Shown one piece after another: positions 33,946 to 43,621 of a DNA stretch of 64,000 nt (positions within the stretch are counted from its first letter, which is position 1; each line of letters opens with the position of its first letter). Position numbers and translations under genes: made by a program. The notes beneath the pieces were generated by a model. The model had not been told where the DNA came from. It did no database searches and was given only the letters and a program-made list of their open reading frames with translations. The stretch lies in NCBI RefSeq assembly GCF_000702425.1, contig NZ_JNIE01000003.1:124650-188649 (forward strand), in the 5' to 3' direction. The stretch is from Thermocrinis jamiesonii. GTDB lineage: Bacteria > Aquificota > Aquificia > Aquificales > Aquificaceae.

Positions 33946-34589
33946 TTCCCTCCAATATTCCTTTCTATGTTTAACTTAGCCAAATAGTACTCATAGCCAC
34001 TGGGATTTGTTTTTCTTTCTATGCTACTTACAAAAACTTCGTTATTGGCTTTTTTTAAGCTAACTGTGTAAGCGCTTATGCTATTATAATCAAAAGAGCT
34101 TAACTCAAATTCTGTGGTTAGTTTTCCACTCCCTACGTCTAGGGTTTGGTTGTATGCGATGATCCAGCTGGCAGGAGGAACGGAAGAAGAGAAGGTTTTA
34201 AATCCTTCGTTGAAAGGAATGTATAGCTCTTTTAAACCTATTAATATGTCTTTACTGCGATCCAAGGCGTCTATCTCACTTTTTAATTGGTTTATTTCAG
34301 ACTCTATCTTCTTTTTCTCCTCAACTATCCGCTGGACCTGAACGCTCAGTCTGTTTTTTTCCGCTTGTAGTTGATCCACTTCCCTTTTTATCTTGTTCAA
34401 CTGCGTTGAGGCTTTCCAATACCATGCCCCTACACCCAAAACACTTAGCCATAGTGCTACAGAAAGATACACCTCTACCTTGACCAACTTAACAAGTTCG
34501 CCTATCCTTATTTCTCTTAAAGTTTTTTTGTAAGGAGAAATTTCCGCTTTTCTTGGCTTTTTTTCTTTGAGCAGGTTAATTCTTATCAT
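33942..34589 (-). CDS. pilN: Type IV pilus alignment subcomplex protein PilN
   Basis: A 215-residue inner-membrane protein that begins MIRINLLKEKKPRKA, the conserved PilN N-terminus (I-N-L-L) that binds PilM. One transmembrane helix (VEVYLSVALWLSVLGVGAWYW) is followed by a long coiled coil (about residues 70-120) and a periplasmic beta domain. It lies between pilM and pilO with 4-bp overlaps. Confidence 0.9.
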   Translation of the reverse strand: MIRINLLKEKKPRKAEISPYKKTLREIRIGELVKLVKVEVYLSVALWLSVLGVGAWYWKASTQLNKIKREVDQLQAEKNRLSVQVQRIVEEKKKIESEINQLKSEIDALDRSKDILIGLKELYIPFNEGFKTFSSSVPPASWIIAYNQTLDVGSGKLTTEFELSSFDYNSISAYTVSLKKANNEVFVSSIERKTNPSGYEYYLAKLNIERNIGGK

Positions 34590-35455
34590 TTTAGCCCCTC
34601 TCTTATACTAAGTATATAAGGGACAAAAAAGTTGGGCGGGAGTTCTCCAACATCCAGGATTCCTATTACTGGTAAATTTTCAAGCAATCGCTCTAAGAAA
34701 CTCTCGTCTGCCAATGCTACACCGGCGATGTAAATGTTCGATATATCATTTATGACGATTAAATTCCTAATTTCTGCAAGAAAGCTTTCCAATAGCTCTT
34801 CATCGTTGTTTTTACTGTATTCCCAATAGCTCCAATGTGTAATTGAATAAACAAGATTGGAACTGCTATACGATAGAAGTATGGAGTAATCGTAGTCTAT
34901 ATACAAAATAGAGAAGGGAATGGAAAGTTTGTGATATATTCCGTAGTTTGCAATGGCAAGTACTTCATAATCAACTATTTCGGGCTTTAGGCCCACAGAA
35001 TGGATCAGGTTGGCCAGTCTATTAACAGATTCCGCACGTGCCATTACTAAGGCTACATTTAAGACCTTTTCATCCCTTAGAATGAAATAGTCATACACTG
35101 TCTCTTCCTTTATTTCCGCTGATTCTTTTTTTACTATCCAATTTATGGCATTTTCTAAGTCTTTCTGACTTATGGTTGAGGGGTATTTATAAAGTTTTAG
35201 CATACCATCGGTAGCAGGTATGCAAGTTATAACCCCCTCCCCTTGTATTCCAAACTTATTCACCAAATCCTTTAACACAGTTATTTTTTTATTTTCGTCA
35301 CCATCCTCAAAGATCACTTCTTGGGGTGGAAAGGATGGTTTTTCTCCACTTTTGAGCAGTCTTATAAATCTCTGACCAACCTGTAGGGCTATCTGGGGTT
35401 TTGACTTTTTAAGCGTAGGAAGGCTTAATTTTTTGATGCGCTCAAGGAGTTTCAT
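34586..35455 (-). CDS. pilM: Type IV pilus assembly ATPase-fold protein PilM
   Basis: A 289-residue cytoplasmic actin-fold (FtsA-like) protein that binds the N-terminus of PilN. The N-terminal ALQVGQRFIRLLKS is in place of the usual L-G-I-D/V-I motif, and the middle has YDYSILLSYSSS, where the phosphate-binding loops of actin folds would be. The length is a little short of typical PilM (about 350), with a reduced C-terminus. pilMNO follows ppsA with a 4-bp overlap. The pattern of successive overlaps suggests strongly coupled translation. Confidence 0.8.
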   Translation of the reverse strand: MKLLERIKKLSLPTLKKSKPQIALQVGQRFIRLLKSGEKPSFPPQEVIFEDGDENKKITVLKDLVNKFGIQGEGVITCIPATDGMLKLYKYPSTISQKDLENAINWIVKKESAEIKEETVYDYFILRDEKVLNVALVMARAESVNRLANLIHSVGLKPEIVDYEVLAIANYGIYHKLSIPFSILYIDYDYSILLSYSSSNLVYSITHWSYWEYSKNNDEELLESFLAEIRNLIVINDISNIYIAGVALADESFLERLLENLPVIGILDVGELPPNFFVPYILSIREGLK

Positions 35456-38013
35456 ATCCGCACCTGCTTACTTCTATTTTCTGCTTCTATTATTACCAGT
35501 AGTGTCTTTAATACTGAGTCTGGATTTAAAGAAATACTGTCTATTCCTTCCTCTACCAAAAACTCGGCGAAGTCTGGAAAATCGGAAGGACCTTGACCGC
35601 ATATGCCTACTTTCTTTCCCTTTTCCTTTGCTACCTTTATAAGCTGGGATATGAGCCTTTTCACCGCTTCATTTCTTTCATCGTAAAGATGGGCCACTAA
35701 TCCCGAATCCCTGTCCAAACCAAGGGTAAGTTGGGTAAGATCATTGGAACCTATGGAAAAACCATCAAATATGTCTGCAAACTTGTCTGCAAGAATTACG
35801 TTAGATGGAAGTTCAGCCATCACATAAACTTCCAAACCGTTTTCTCCTTTTTTAAGCCCGTATTCCTCCATAACTTTGAGCACTTTTTCTCCTTCTTCCG
35901 GCGTTCTGCAGAAGGGAATCATAACCTTAGTATTTGTAAGCCCCATTTTGTTGCGAACTCTTAGAATGGCTTGGCATTCAAGCCCAAAGGCTTCTTTGTA
36001 TGTTTCTGAATAATACCTTGATGCACCCCTCCATCCTAACATTGGGTTTTCTTCCTCAGGTTCAAACAACTCTCCCCCTATTAGACCTTTATACTCGTTG
36101 GATTTAAAATCTGAAAAGCGCACTATCACAGGATTTGGATAAAAGGCGGCGGATATTTTGGCTATTCCGTAGGATAGTTTCTTTACAAAGTATTGGGTTT
36201 TATCTTCATAACCAAAAGTTAGATTTTCAATATCCTCGATGAGTTTTCTTAGAGCTATCTGTTTTCTGTCTTTACCTTTTGCTAACTTGCTTTTCAAGGG
36301 CTCTTGCGCATGCTTGTATATGGAAGCCATGGAGCAAACACCCTTATCATCAATAGCACCACACTCTTCCAACTTCTTTACCAAAGCCTTTAGATCCTCG
36401 TAGTGTAAAAGGGCTAAAGGATGAATCTTTATGTAGTTTGCTATGATGAACTCCTCCCTCGCCAAGCCTACCCCATCGTTGGGTATAAAGGAATACTTAA
36501 AAGCGGATTCTGGATTGCCTACGTTCATCATAACTTTTGTCTTAGGTCTGGGTATTTCCCTAAGGTTTATCTCATCTACTTCGTAAGGTATGTATCCTTC
36601 ATAAATATAGCCCACCTCACCCTCTGCGCAGGAAAGGGTTATTGTATCTCCGGTTTTGAGCACCTCCGTAGCCTTGTGGGTTCCCACCACTGCGGGAATA
36701 CCAAGCTCTCTTGCAACTATCGCTGCGTGAGCGGTTCTTCCCCCTCTGTTTGTGATAATACCGCTGGCTTTTTTCATTATAGGTTCCCAGTCTGGGTCAG
36801 TTATATCTGTAACCAATATCTCCCCTTCTTCAAACTGCCCCGCATCCTTTAGGTCGTGAATAACTCTTACCCTTCCGTGTGCTATTTTGTCTCCTACCGC
36901 TATACCGTATAGGACTCTCTTTTTAACCCTTTCTTCCAAAGGCACACTAAATTTGTAAACCTTAAGCACGTTTTCCTCTTTTCTTGAGTGGACAGTTTCT
37001 GGTCTGGCTTGAACTATAAACAGCTCGTTTAGAATACCATCCTTTGCCCACTCTATGTCCATCGGCGTCCACCTACCATTTTTCTTAGTGTAGTGTTCTT
37101 CTATGAGGATGGCCCATCTTGCAAGCTTTAGAATTTCGTCATCTGTAAGAGCAAAACGCTTTTGTTCAGACAGAGGCACATTTACTATCTTTGTCCTTTC
37201 CTGACCTGCACCGTAAACCATTTTCCTGTCCTTTCTACCCAATTTTTTCTCTATTATGGCTGAGTATCCCGCCTGAAGGGTTGGCTTAAAGACCATGTAT
37301 TCGTCCGGAGTTACCATTCCCTGAACCAACAGCTCACCTAAACCGTATGTAGCATTTATCACCACAGCGTTTTTAAAACCTGATTCTGTATCTAAGGTGA
37401 ACATAACACCAGAGGCACCCAGATCAGACCTCACCATCTTTTGAACACCCATAGCTATGCCAACCTTTAAGTGATCAAAGCCAAAGGAGTGTCTGTAGGA
37501 TATTGCTCTGTCCGTGAAAAGGGAAGCAAAGCCGTTCTTTATCGCAGTTAAAACGTTTTCTGCACCCACCACGTTTAGATACGTTTCCTGCTGTCCTGCA
37601 AAGGATGCATGGGGTAAGTCCTCTGCGGTAGCCGAAGACCTAACCGCCACATCAACCGCAAAGGAGTTATACATTTGAGACAATTCAGAGTAGTATTTCT
37701 TTATCAACTCCTCCAATTCTGGAGGAAACTCTCCTCCTCTTATAAGCTCTCTTACCTCATGACCTCTCTTAGCTAAGTCCTGTATATTGTTTGGGTCTAG
37801 ACCGTCTAAGATCTTCCTTATGGCTTCCTCCAGTTTGTTGTATCTTAGGAACTCGTAGTAAGCGTAAGATGTTACCACAAAGCCGTAGGGAATGTTGATC
37901 CCTAAGCTGGAGAGGTTCCTTAACATTTCTCCCAAGGATGCATTTTTTCCACCAACCAACGGCACATCCTCTATACCTACACTGTCTAACCACACTACAA
38001 GTTTCTGTTTCAT
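35452..38013 (-). CDS. ppsA: Phosphoenolpyruvate synthase
   Basis: Makes PEP from pyruvate and ATP, entering gluconeogenesis from the reverse TCA cycle. The N-terminal ATP-grasp domain has VGGKNASLGEM and SSATAEDLPHASFAGQQETYLN; the swivelling phosphohistidine is in GGRTAHAAIVARELGIPAVV; the C-terminal PEP-binding barrel has FSIGSNDLTQLTLGLDRD and VGICGQGPSD. The length of 853 residues is in the PpsA range. It starts 2 bp after glyS's stop with AGGT-type Shine-Dalgarno upstream. Confidence 0.96.
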   Translation of the reverse strand: MKQKLVVWLDSVGIEDVPLVGGKNASLGEMLRNLSSLGINIPYGFVVTSYAYYEFLRYNKLEEAIRKILDGLDPNNIQDLAKRGHEVRELIRGGEFPPELEELIKKYYSELSQMYNSFAVDVAVRSSATAEDLPHASFAGQQETYLNVVGAENVLTAIKNGFASLFTDRAISYRHSFGFDHLKVGIAMGVQKMVRSDLGASGVMFTLDTESGFKNAVVINATYGLGELLVQGMVTPDEYMVFKPTLQAGYSAIIEKKLGRKDRKMVYGAGQERTKIVNVPLSEQKRFALTDDEILKLARWAILIEEHYTKKNGRWTPMDIEWAKDGILNELFIVQARPETVHSRKEENVLKVYKFSVPLEERVKKRVLYGIAVGDKIAHGRVRVIHDLKDAGQFEEGEILVTDITDPDWEPIMKKASGIITNRGGRTAHAAIVARELGIPAVVGTHKATEVLKTGDTITLSCAEGEVGYIYEGYIPYEVDEINLREIPRPKTKVMMNVGNPESAFKYSFIPNDGVGLAREEFIIANYIKIHPLALLHYEDLKALVKKLEECGAIDDKGVCSMASIYKHAQEPLKSKLAKGKDRKQIALRKLIEDIENLTFGYEDKTQYFVKKLSYGIAKISAAFYPNPVIVRFSDFKSNEYKGLIGGELFEPEEENPMLGWRGASRYYSETYKEAFGLECQAILRVRNKMGLTNTKVMIPFCRTPEEGEKVLKVMEEYGLKKGENGLEVYVMAELPSNVILADKFADIFDGFSIGSNDLTQLTLGLDRDSGLVAHLYDERNEAVKRLISQLIKVAKEKGKKVGICGQGPSDFPDFAEFLVEEGIDSISLNPDSVLKTLLVIIEAENRSKQVRI

Positions 38014-38015
38014 GT

Positions 38016-40001
38016 TTAAACCTCCAAAGTTTGTTCAAAAACGATCTTTTCAAAATCTGCAAATTGATTAAACAGCTTTTTTATTCTGTAAAGTAAAGCC
38101 AGCCTGTTTCTTCTTAGAGAAGGGTCCTTATCCATAACCAACACTCTGTCAAAGAACAAGTCAATGTTTTTTTTCAAATCCCAAAGATCTAAAACTCCCA
38201 CCCTTTCCGTTTCTAACTTCTTGACCTCCTCCCAAAGAGCTTTCTCTTCCTCCTCTTGCATAAGCTCCTCTTCCACAAAACTGTCTTCCCACCCCGCAGG
38301 CAGGATCTTAACCACCCTTTTGTAAGCCTCTACTATATCTTTAAATTTCTGTGACTCTTTCAGATTGGCAAGCTCTTCGGTAAGCTTTATGATTTCATAC
38401 GGTTTTAGTGGGTCCTTTACTTCCAGCACCGCCCTAACCACATCATAACCGTATGGTTCTAAGTAAGCCTCTAACCTACTTCTTATAAACTCCTCAAAGC
38501 CTTCTGGCAGATCTTCCAAAAGCTTTCTCAAGTCCAAGTTGTAGCGATTTTTGTGAATTATGGCAAAAACTCCATAGGCGTTGCGCCTAAGTCCATAGGG
38601 ATCTGAGCTTCCGGATGGCATCTCTCCAGCCTTTATGAGGGTGTAAAGGTTGTCCAATTTGTCAGCTATAGAAAGAACTTGAGAAATAGGACTTTTTGGA
38701 ACTTCTTCGGAAGGTGTTCTTGGAAGGTAGTGCTCGTATATAGCCCTTGCTACTTCTTCATCCTCTCTCCAAGCTTTGGCATAAACCATACCCATGTATC
38801 CCTGAAGCTCGTCTAACTCTTTAACCATGTTTGTTAAGATGTCTGCCTTAGAAAGAAGCGCAGCTCGTTTGAGCTTTTCTATCGTCTTTTGATCAAATCC
38901 AAGCATCATAGCTATCTTCTCAGAAAGAGAGATAAGCCTTTGGGTTTTTTCCCACATACTGCCCACTTTTGGATGGAAGATCACACCCTTTAGAGCATCC
39001 ACTAAACTTTCCAACGGTGTTTTTAGGTCCTCTTTGTAGAAAAACAGGGCATCTTCAAGCCTAGCCCTTAAAACCTTTTGGTATCCTTCTAAGATTTTTT
39101 CATTTGGTTTGTTGTTGCTAAAGGCGATAAAGTATGGGATGAGTTTGCCCTCTTTGTTTGCAAGACAGAAAAACCTTTGGTGGTGGGCAAGGACTGTGAT
39201 CAAAACCTTTTCTGGAAGTTCTAAATACTTTTCTTCAAACTTGCCTACGACAGGAAAAGGAAATTCCAAAAGGTTGGCGACTTCCTCTGGTAGTCCCTCT
39301 GTATACCTTGGCGTGCTTTCCAAGGCATAAGATTCTTCCCTTAGCATTTCCAGAATAAGGCTCAACCTTTCGTCAAAAGAAGGTATAACGAACCCTTCCT
39401 TTAGCTTTTCTTCATACTCCTCTGCATCTTTTATTAAAATAGGACCCTTTGAGAGGAACCTGTGTCCAAAGGTTAGGTTGCTGGCTTTTAGCTTACCAAA
39501 ACTCAAATGCACTACTTTGTCTCCATAAAGCGCACATATCCACCTTATTGGTCTTGAAAAGCTCAAGCTACTGCTGTCCCATCTCATACGCTTAGGTAAA
39601 GGTATGGAAAGCAAAATGCTTTCAAATTCTTCCTTAAGCCTTTCCAAAGGGCTTTTGTCCTTATAGACCCTCTTTATCGCTACGTATTTTCCTCCCCCTC
39701 GCTCAACTTCTAAAACCTCATCCAAAGAAGCTTTAACCCTTTCCAAAAAGCCAAGAAGTGCCTTTGTAGGTTTCCCCTCTTTGTAAGCTATGCCCAAAGG
39801 TGGTCCGTATATTAGTTCTTCCTTTTCCTCTGGTTTGTCTTCAAAGTCTTCTGTAATAACCGCCAAGCGCCTCGGTGTGCCATAGGTTTTTTGTATGCCA
39901 ACTCCCAAGACCTTTTCCAAACTTTCCTTAAGACTTTTCAGTGCTTGGTTTATTACGTTAGCGGGAAGTTCTTCTGTGCCAATCTCCAACAAAAGCTTCA
40001 T
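38016..40001 (-). CDS. glyS: Glycyl-tRNA synthetase beta subunit
   Basis: The beta chain of the alpha2beta2 bacterial-type glycyl-tRNA synthetase. It starts MKLLLEIGTEELPANVINQA, the conserved N-terminal signature, and has TYGTPRRLAV, MRWDSSSLSFSRPIRWICAL, HRFLSKGPI and an HD-like segment. The C-terminal helical region binds the anticodon. The length, 661 residues, is typical. The alpha subunit (glyQ) is not in the window. It overlaps the TPR gene by 4 bp and precedes ppsA by 2 bp. Confidence 0.95.
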   Translation of the reverse strand: MKLLLEIGTEELPANVINQALKSLKESLEKVLGVGIQKTYGTPRRLAVITEDFEDKPEEKEELIYGPPLGIAYKEGKPTKALLGFLERVKASLDEVLEVERGGGKYVAIKRVYKDKSPLERLKEEFESILLSIPLPKRMRWDSSSLSFSRPIRWICALYGDKVVHLSFGKLKASNLTFGHRFLSKGPILIKDAEEYEEKLKEGFVIPSFDERLSLILEMLREESYALESTPRYTEGLPEEVANLLEFPFPVVGKFEEKYLELPEKVLITVLAHHQRFFCLANKEGKLIPYFIAFSNNKPNEKILEGYQKVLRARLEDALFFYKEDLKTPLESLVDALKGVIFHPKVGSMWEKTQRLISLSEKIAMMLGFDQKTIEKLKRAALLSKADILTNMVKELDELQGYMGMVYAKAWREDEEVARAIYEHYLPRTPSEEVPKSPISQVLSIADKLDNLYTLIKAGEMPSGSSDPYGLRRNAYGVFAIIHKNRYNLDLRKLLEDLPEGFEEFIRSRLEAYLEPYGYDVVRAVLEVKDPLKPYEIIKLTEELANLKESQKFKDIVEAYKRVVKILPAGWEDSFVEEELMQEEEEKALWEEVKKLETERVGVLDLWDLKKNIDLFFDRVLVMDKDPSLRRNRLALLYRIKKLFNQFADFEKIVFEQTLEV

Positions 40002-40558
40002 CCTTCCACTTCCTTTAACAAAACTTTAGCGATGTTCGACCAATAGGTATTTTTTGAATCTTTTATGGTTTGATTTAATACACTCTTTGCCTCGTCTTTT
40101 TTCCCCATATCCAGAAGTATCTGAGCTTTTAACAGCTGAGCAGAGGGATGGTTAAACCTTTCTTTTCCTATGGACTCAAGCACCTTTAAAGCTTTCTCCT
40201 TCTGCCCTTCTTTAAAGTAGGCAAAGGCAAGTCTTTCAGTATAAAGGGCTATCAGCTCTTCGTCCCTAAGGTTAGATATCATCTCTTGAATTATTTCGCT
40301 TTCTTTTTTGCCCACATCTATCTGCAGTGAGTAAGAAAGGATCAAAGGCTTAAAAGCACCACCCTTTTTTAGACCTTCTTCTATCAGACCCTTAACCTTA
40401 TCTAAATCTCCACTCTGCAGGTACTTTCTTATCTCCCACTCTATATAGGAAACCTGTTGATTCCTTCTTTTTTCCCATTCCTTGTATAAAACAAAGCTAC
40501 CTACCAACAGCAGTAAAGCTATAGGTAAAACTAAAAACCTTAAAGGTAAAAACAGCAT
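39998..40558 (-). CDS. TPR-repeat protein with one N-terminal membrane helix
   Basis: A 186-residue protein with an N-terminal transmembrane helix (about 5-26, LRFLVLPIALLLLVGSFVLY) and a periplasmic or cytoplasmic helical repeat region of tetratricopeptide type (KALKVLESIGKERFNHPSAQ, then LLKAQILLDMGKKDEAKSVL). It resembles YfgM-type anchored TPR proteins but is not clearly homologous. It sits between mdh (14-bp gap) and glyS (4-bp overlap). No partner can be named. Confidence 0.7.
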   Translation of the reverse strand: MLFLPLRFLVLPIALLLLVGSFVLYKEWEKRRNQQVSYIEWEIRKYLQSGDLDKVKGLIEEGLKKGGAFKPLILSYSLQIDVGKKESEIIQEMISNLRDEELIALYTERLAFAYFKEGQKEKALKVLESIGKERFNHPSAQLLKAQILLDMGKKDEAKSVLNQTIKDSKNTYWSNIAKVLLKEVEG

Positions 40559-40572
40559 TCCATTAATACATT

Positions 40573-41571
40573 TTAAACCAATTTGCTTAGCATTTCCTCC
40601 ACTGTTTTTAGGTTTTTAACTACCGATTGAACCGATCTTTCCCACATTTCCCTCTCCTCCGGTATCATGGGGATCTTTATTATTTCTTCTATTCCGCAGT
40701 TTCCGAGCTTTACGGGAACTCCCACACACGCACCTTTAACCCCGTAATACTCTCCAACTTCGCCATCCAAGTAAACAGAACAGGGAAGTATCCTTTTGTT
40801 GTCCGTAACTATAGCTTCCACCATTTCCACTATGGAGGCTGCAGGGGCATGATAGGCAGAGGTTCCCATAAGATCCACTATCTCTCCACCTCCAAACTGA
40901 GTTCTCCTTATAAGCTCTTGAAGTTTTTCTTTACTGAGTATGTCCTTTAGGGGTATTCCGCCTACGTTGGATATGGATATAAGGGGGACCATCTCATCTC
41001 CATGACCACCTATGACGTAAGCGTGTATGTCCTGAGGAGAAACCTTTATTTCTTTTGAGATGAAAGTCTTAAAGCGTGCGGAATCCAAAACTCCAGCCAT
41101 ACCCATCACTCTTTTGGGCTCAAAGCCAAGAAGTTTATAAACCGCATAGGTCATAAGATCCACTGGGTTTGTTACGACGATAACTATAGAGTCTTTGGCA
41201 AACTCTTTTATTTTTTGGGCTATAACCGAGAGTATGTTTATGTTTTTCTCCAGCAAATCCTCCCTTGACATACCCGGCCTTCTTGGAAAGCCTGCGGTGA
41301 TTACCACTATGTCACTTCCTTCCAAGGCTTCGTATCCATCTCCCTCGGGACTGACCGAATAGCCCTCCACCTTTCCGTCTATGTTTAGAGCTGATAGCAT
41401 TTGCTGTATATCTAAGGCTTTACCTTTGACAGGTTCTATGATCCTGTCTCCATCCTTTTTTGGCAAATCAAACATGCGCACATCCACCAAACCTCTCAAA
41501 GCCAACAAAGCTGCAGTATGCTCTCCTACATTTCCTGCCCCTACTACCGAAACTACCTTTCTTAGTTTCAT
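40573..41571 (-). CDS. mdh: Malate dehydrogenase
   Basis: NAD(P)-dependent oxaloacetate/malate interconversion, running reductively in the reverse TCA cycle. The N-terminal Rossmann motif VVGAGNVGEHTA, the mobile loop AGFPRRPGMSREDLLEKN (arginines that select oxaloacetate), VTNPVDLMTYAVYKL and the catalytic histidine in IGGHGDEMVPLIS are all present. The length of 332 residues is that of the LDH-like MDH group. ATG 41571 overlaps the aconitase stop (ATGA). Confidence 0.94.
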   Translation of the reverse strand: MKLRKVVSVVGAGNVGEHTAALLALRGLVDVRMFDLPKKDGDRIIEPVKGKALDIQQMLSALNIDGKVEGYSVSPEGDGYEALEGSDIVVITAGFPRRPGMSREDLLEKNINILSVIAQKIKEFAKDSIVIVVTNPVDLMTYAVYKLLGFEPKRVMGMAGVLDSARFKTFISKEIKVSPQDIHAYVIGGHGDEMVPLISISNVGGIPLKDILSKEKLQELIRRTQFGGGEIVDLMGTSAYHAPAASIVEMVEAIVTDNKRILPCSVYLDGEVGEYYGVKGACVGVPVKLGNCGIEEIIKIPMIPEEREMWERSVQSVVKNLKTVEEMLSKLV

Positions 41572-43532
41572 ACCTTCACCCCCTGTTTGCTCTTTATCCA
41601 ATTTAACAAACCACCTTTCAAAAGAACGGAAATTTGCTTTTGTGTTAGGTTATAGGTGCATAGCACCTCCTCTCCGGTGGTTTTGTTTATAACAACGATT
41701 TCCTTCCCTTCCTTTAGTCTTTCTTTTAACTCCGGTATGAGTATCTCGTCTCCTAAAGAAAACTTATTGTAGTCCTCCTTATTTTTGAACTCTAAGGGAA
41801 CTATACCAAAATTGACGAGGTTTGCATGGTGAATACGGGCAAAGGACTTGGCTATTACCGCTCTAACTCCTAAAAATCTTGGAGCCAATGCGGCGTGTTC
41901 CCTTGAGGATCCTTGTCCGTAGTTTTCTCCACCTATTATGATGTTTGCCTTCTTTTTGTTGTCTCTTATCTCCTTTGCCCTGCTTACAAAGTGTGGATCT
42001 ACGTAGTGATAAACGTATTCGCTTATGGCGTAGATGTTGGAACGCAGAGGTAGAATTTTAGCACCTGCGGGCATGATGTGGTCTGTGGTGATGTTGTCCC
42101 CCACTATGAGAGAAACTTCTCCTTCTATGCTTTCTGGAAGTTCGTCAAACTCGGGAAGTGGTTTTATGTTTGGACCTCTGTAGATCTCCACCTTCTTGGC
42201 TTCTTCTTCCGGAAGTGGTTCTATAAATGCTTCGTCTCCGTATGGAAACCTTTCCGGCATTTCAACCTTTATCCACTTTAGACCAAGCTTTCTTGGATCT
42301 ACAATCTCTCCAGCTATGGCGCAGGCAACGCAGACTTCTGGAGAGGCAAGATAAACCTTTGCATCCGGAGTGCCAGACCTTCCCTCAAAGTTTCTATTAA
42401 AGCTCCGCACAGAAACACCACCTGATGGTGGCGCAAAGCCCATACCTATGCACGGACCACAGGCACTTTCAAGAATCCTTGCACCAGCCTTTAGGAAGTT
42501 TAACAAAGCTCCATTTTGGGTTATCAGCTCCAAAGCCTGCTTAGAGCCTGGAGCAACTGCAAAAATTACGTCTGGATGGACCTTTTTACCTTCTAAAAGC
42601 TTTGCTGCCCTTGTAAGATCCACAAAGGAGGAGTTTGTGCATGATCCTATTACCACCTGATCTACCTTAATTCCCTCCACTTCTCTGACAGGCACCACGT
42701 TATCCGGAGAGTGGGGGCAAGCTATTAATGGCTCAAGCTTTGAAAGGTCTATCTCTATGATCTCGTCGTATTCTGCATCTGGGTCTGGCAAGAGTTCTAT
42801 CCAGTCCTCTTCCCTTCCCTGAGCTTTAAGGTATGCTCTGGTTATCTCGTCGGAAGGAAAAATAGAAGTGGTAGCTCCAAGCTCTGCACCCATGTTGGTT
42901 ATGGTTGCCCTCTCTGGAACAGAAAGCTCCTTTATGCCTTCCCCAAAGTATTCAAAGATCTTTCCCACTCCTCCCTTTACCGTTAGCCTTCTTAAAAGCT
43001 CAAGGATGATATCCTTTGCGGTAACCCACTCCGGAAGCTTACCTATTAGATGGACTCCCACTATCTTTGGCATTTTTAGATAAAAAGGCTCTCCAGCCAT
43101 TGCGGAGGCTACATCCAACCCACCAGCTCCTATGGCTATCATCCCCATCCCACCAGAGGTGGGTGTATGAGAATCTGAGCCAAGCAAGGTTTTTCCAGGC
43201 TTTGCAAACCTTTCTAAATGCACCTGATGGCATATGCCATTGCCGGGTTTGGAAAGCCATATACCATACCTTTTTGCCACGCTCATTAGGTATTTGTGGT
43301 CATCGGGATTTTTGTAGTCCGTCTGTAGCATGTTGTGGTCTATATAGCTAACGGAAAGCTCAGTTTTAACCCTATCCACGCCCATAGCCTCAAACTGAAG
43401 GTAGGCCATAGTTCCCGTAGCATCTTGCGTAAGCGTTTGGTCTATCTTTATGGCTATCTCCTCTCCGGGCACAAGCCTACCGCTAACCAAGTGACTTTCA
43501 AGGATCTTGTATGCAACAGTTCCTTTAGCCAT
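41568..43532 (-). CDS. acnA: Aconitate hydratase
   Basis: Interconverts citrate and isocitrate through a 4Fe-4S cluster. The cluster cysteines are in VVIGSCTNSSFVDL and ESACGPCIGMG (C-x-x-C). The N-terminal HQVHLERFAKPGKTLLGSDSHTPTSGG and C-terminal swivelling domain with QGSSREHAAL are diagnostic. The length of 654 residues is close to the mitochondrial-type/LeuC-like short forms (750 in longest). A strong AAAGGAGG precedes the ATG. It leads an operon with mdh, fitting the reverse TCA cycle. Confidence 0.94.
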   Translation of the reverse strand: MAKGTVAYKILESHLVSGRLVPGEEIAIKIDQTLTQDATGTMAYLQFEAMGVDRVKTELSVSYIDHNMLQTDYKNPDDHKYLMSVAKRYGIWLSKPGNGICHQVHLERFAKPGKTLLGSDSHTPTSGGMGMIAIGAGGLDVASAMAGEPFYLKMPKIVGVHLIGKLPEWVTAKDIILELLRRLTVKGGVGKIFEYFGEGIKELSVPERATITNMGAELGATTSIFPSDEITRAYLKAQGREEDWIELLPDPDAEYDEIIEIDLSKLEPLIACPHSPDNVVPVREVEGIKVDQVVIGSCTNSSFVDLTRAAKLLEGKKVHPDVIFAVAPGSKQALELITQNGALLNFLKAGARILESACGPCIGMGFAPPSGGVSVRSFNRNFEGRSGTPDAKVYLASPEVCVACAIAGEIVDPRKLGLKWIKVEMPERFPYGDEAFIEPLPEEEAKKVEIYRGPNIKPLPEFDELPESIEGEVSLIVGDNITTDHIMPAGAKILPLRSNIYAISEYVYHYVDPHFVSRAKEIRDNKKKANIIIGGENYGQGSSREHAALAPRFLGVRAVIAKSFARIHHANLVNFGIVPLEFKNKEDYNKFSLGDEILIPELKERLKEGKEIVVINKTTGEEVLCTYNLTQKQISVLLKGGLLNWIKSKQGVKV

Positions 43533-43609
43533 GAAAACCTCCTTTACAAAAGTTGATGATATTAATTATAACTTTTTGGAGCTTGGTCCTGAGTTTAATT
43601 ATTCAAGTT

Positions 43610-43615
43610 TAAAAT
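43610..43615 (+). promoter_or_regulatory. -10 box before argH
   Basis: TAAAAT ends 6 bp before the ATG at 43622 with no Shine-Dalgarno; the transcript would be leaderless. Confidence 0.4.
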
Positions 43616-43621
43616 AATCCT

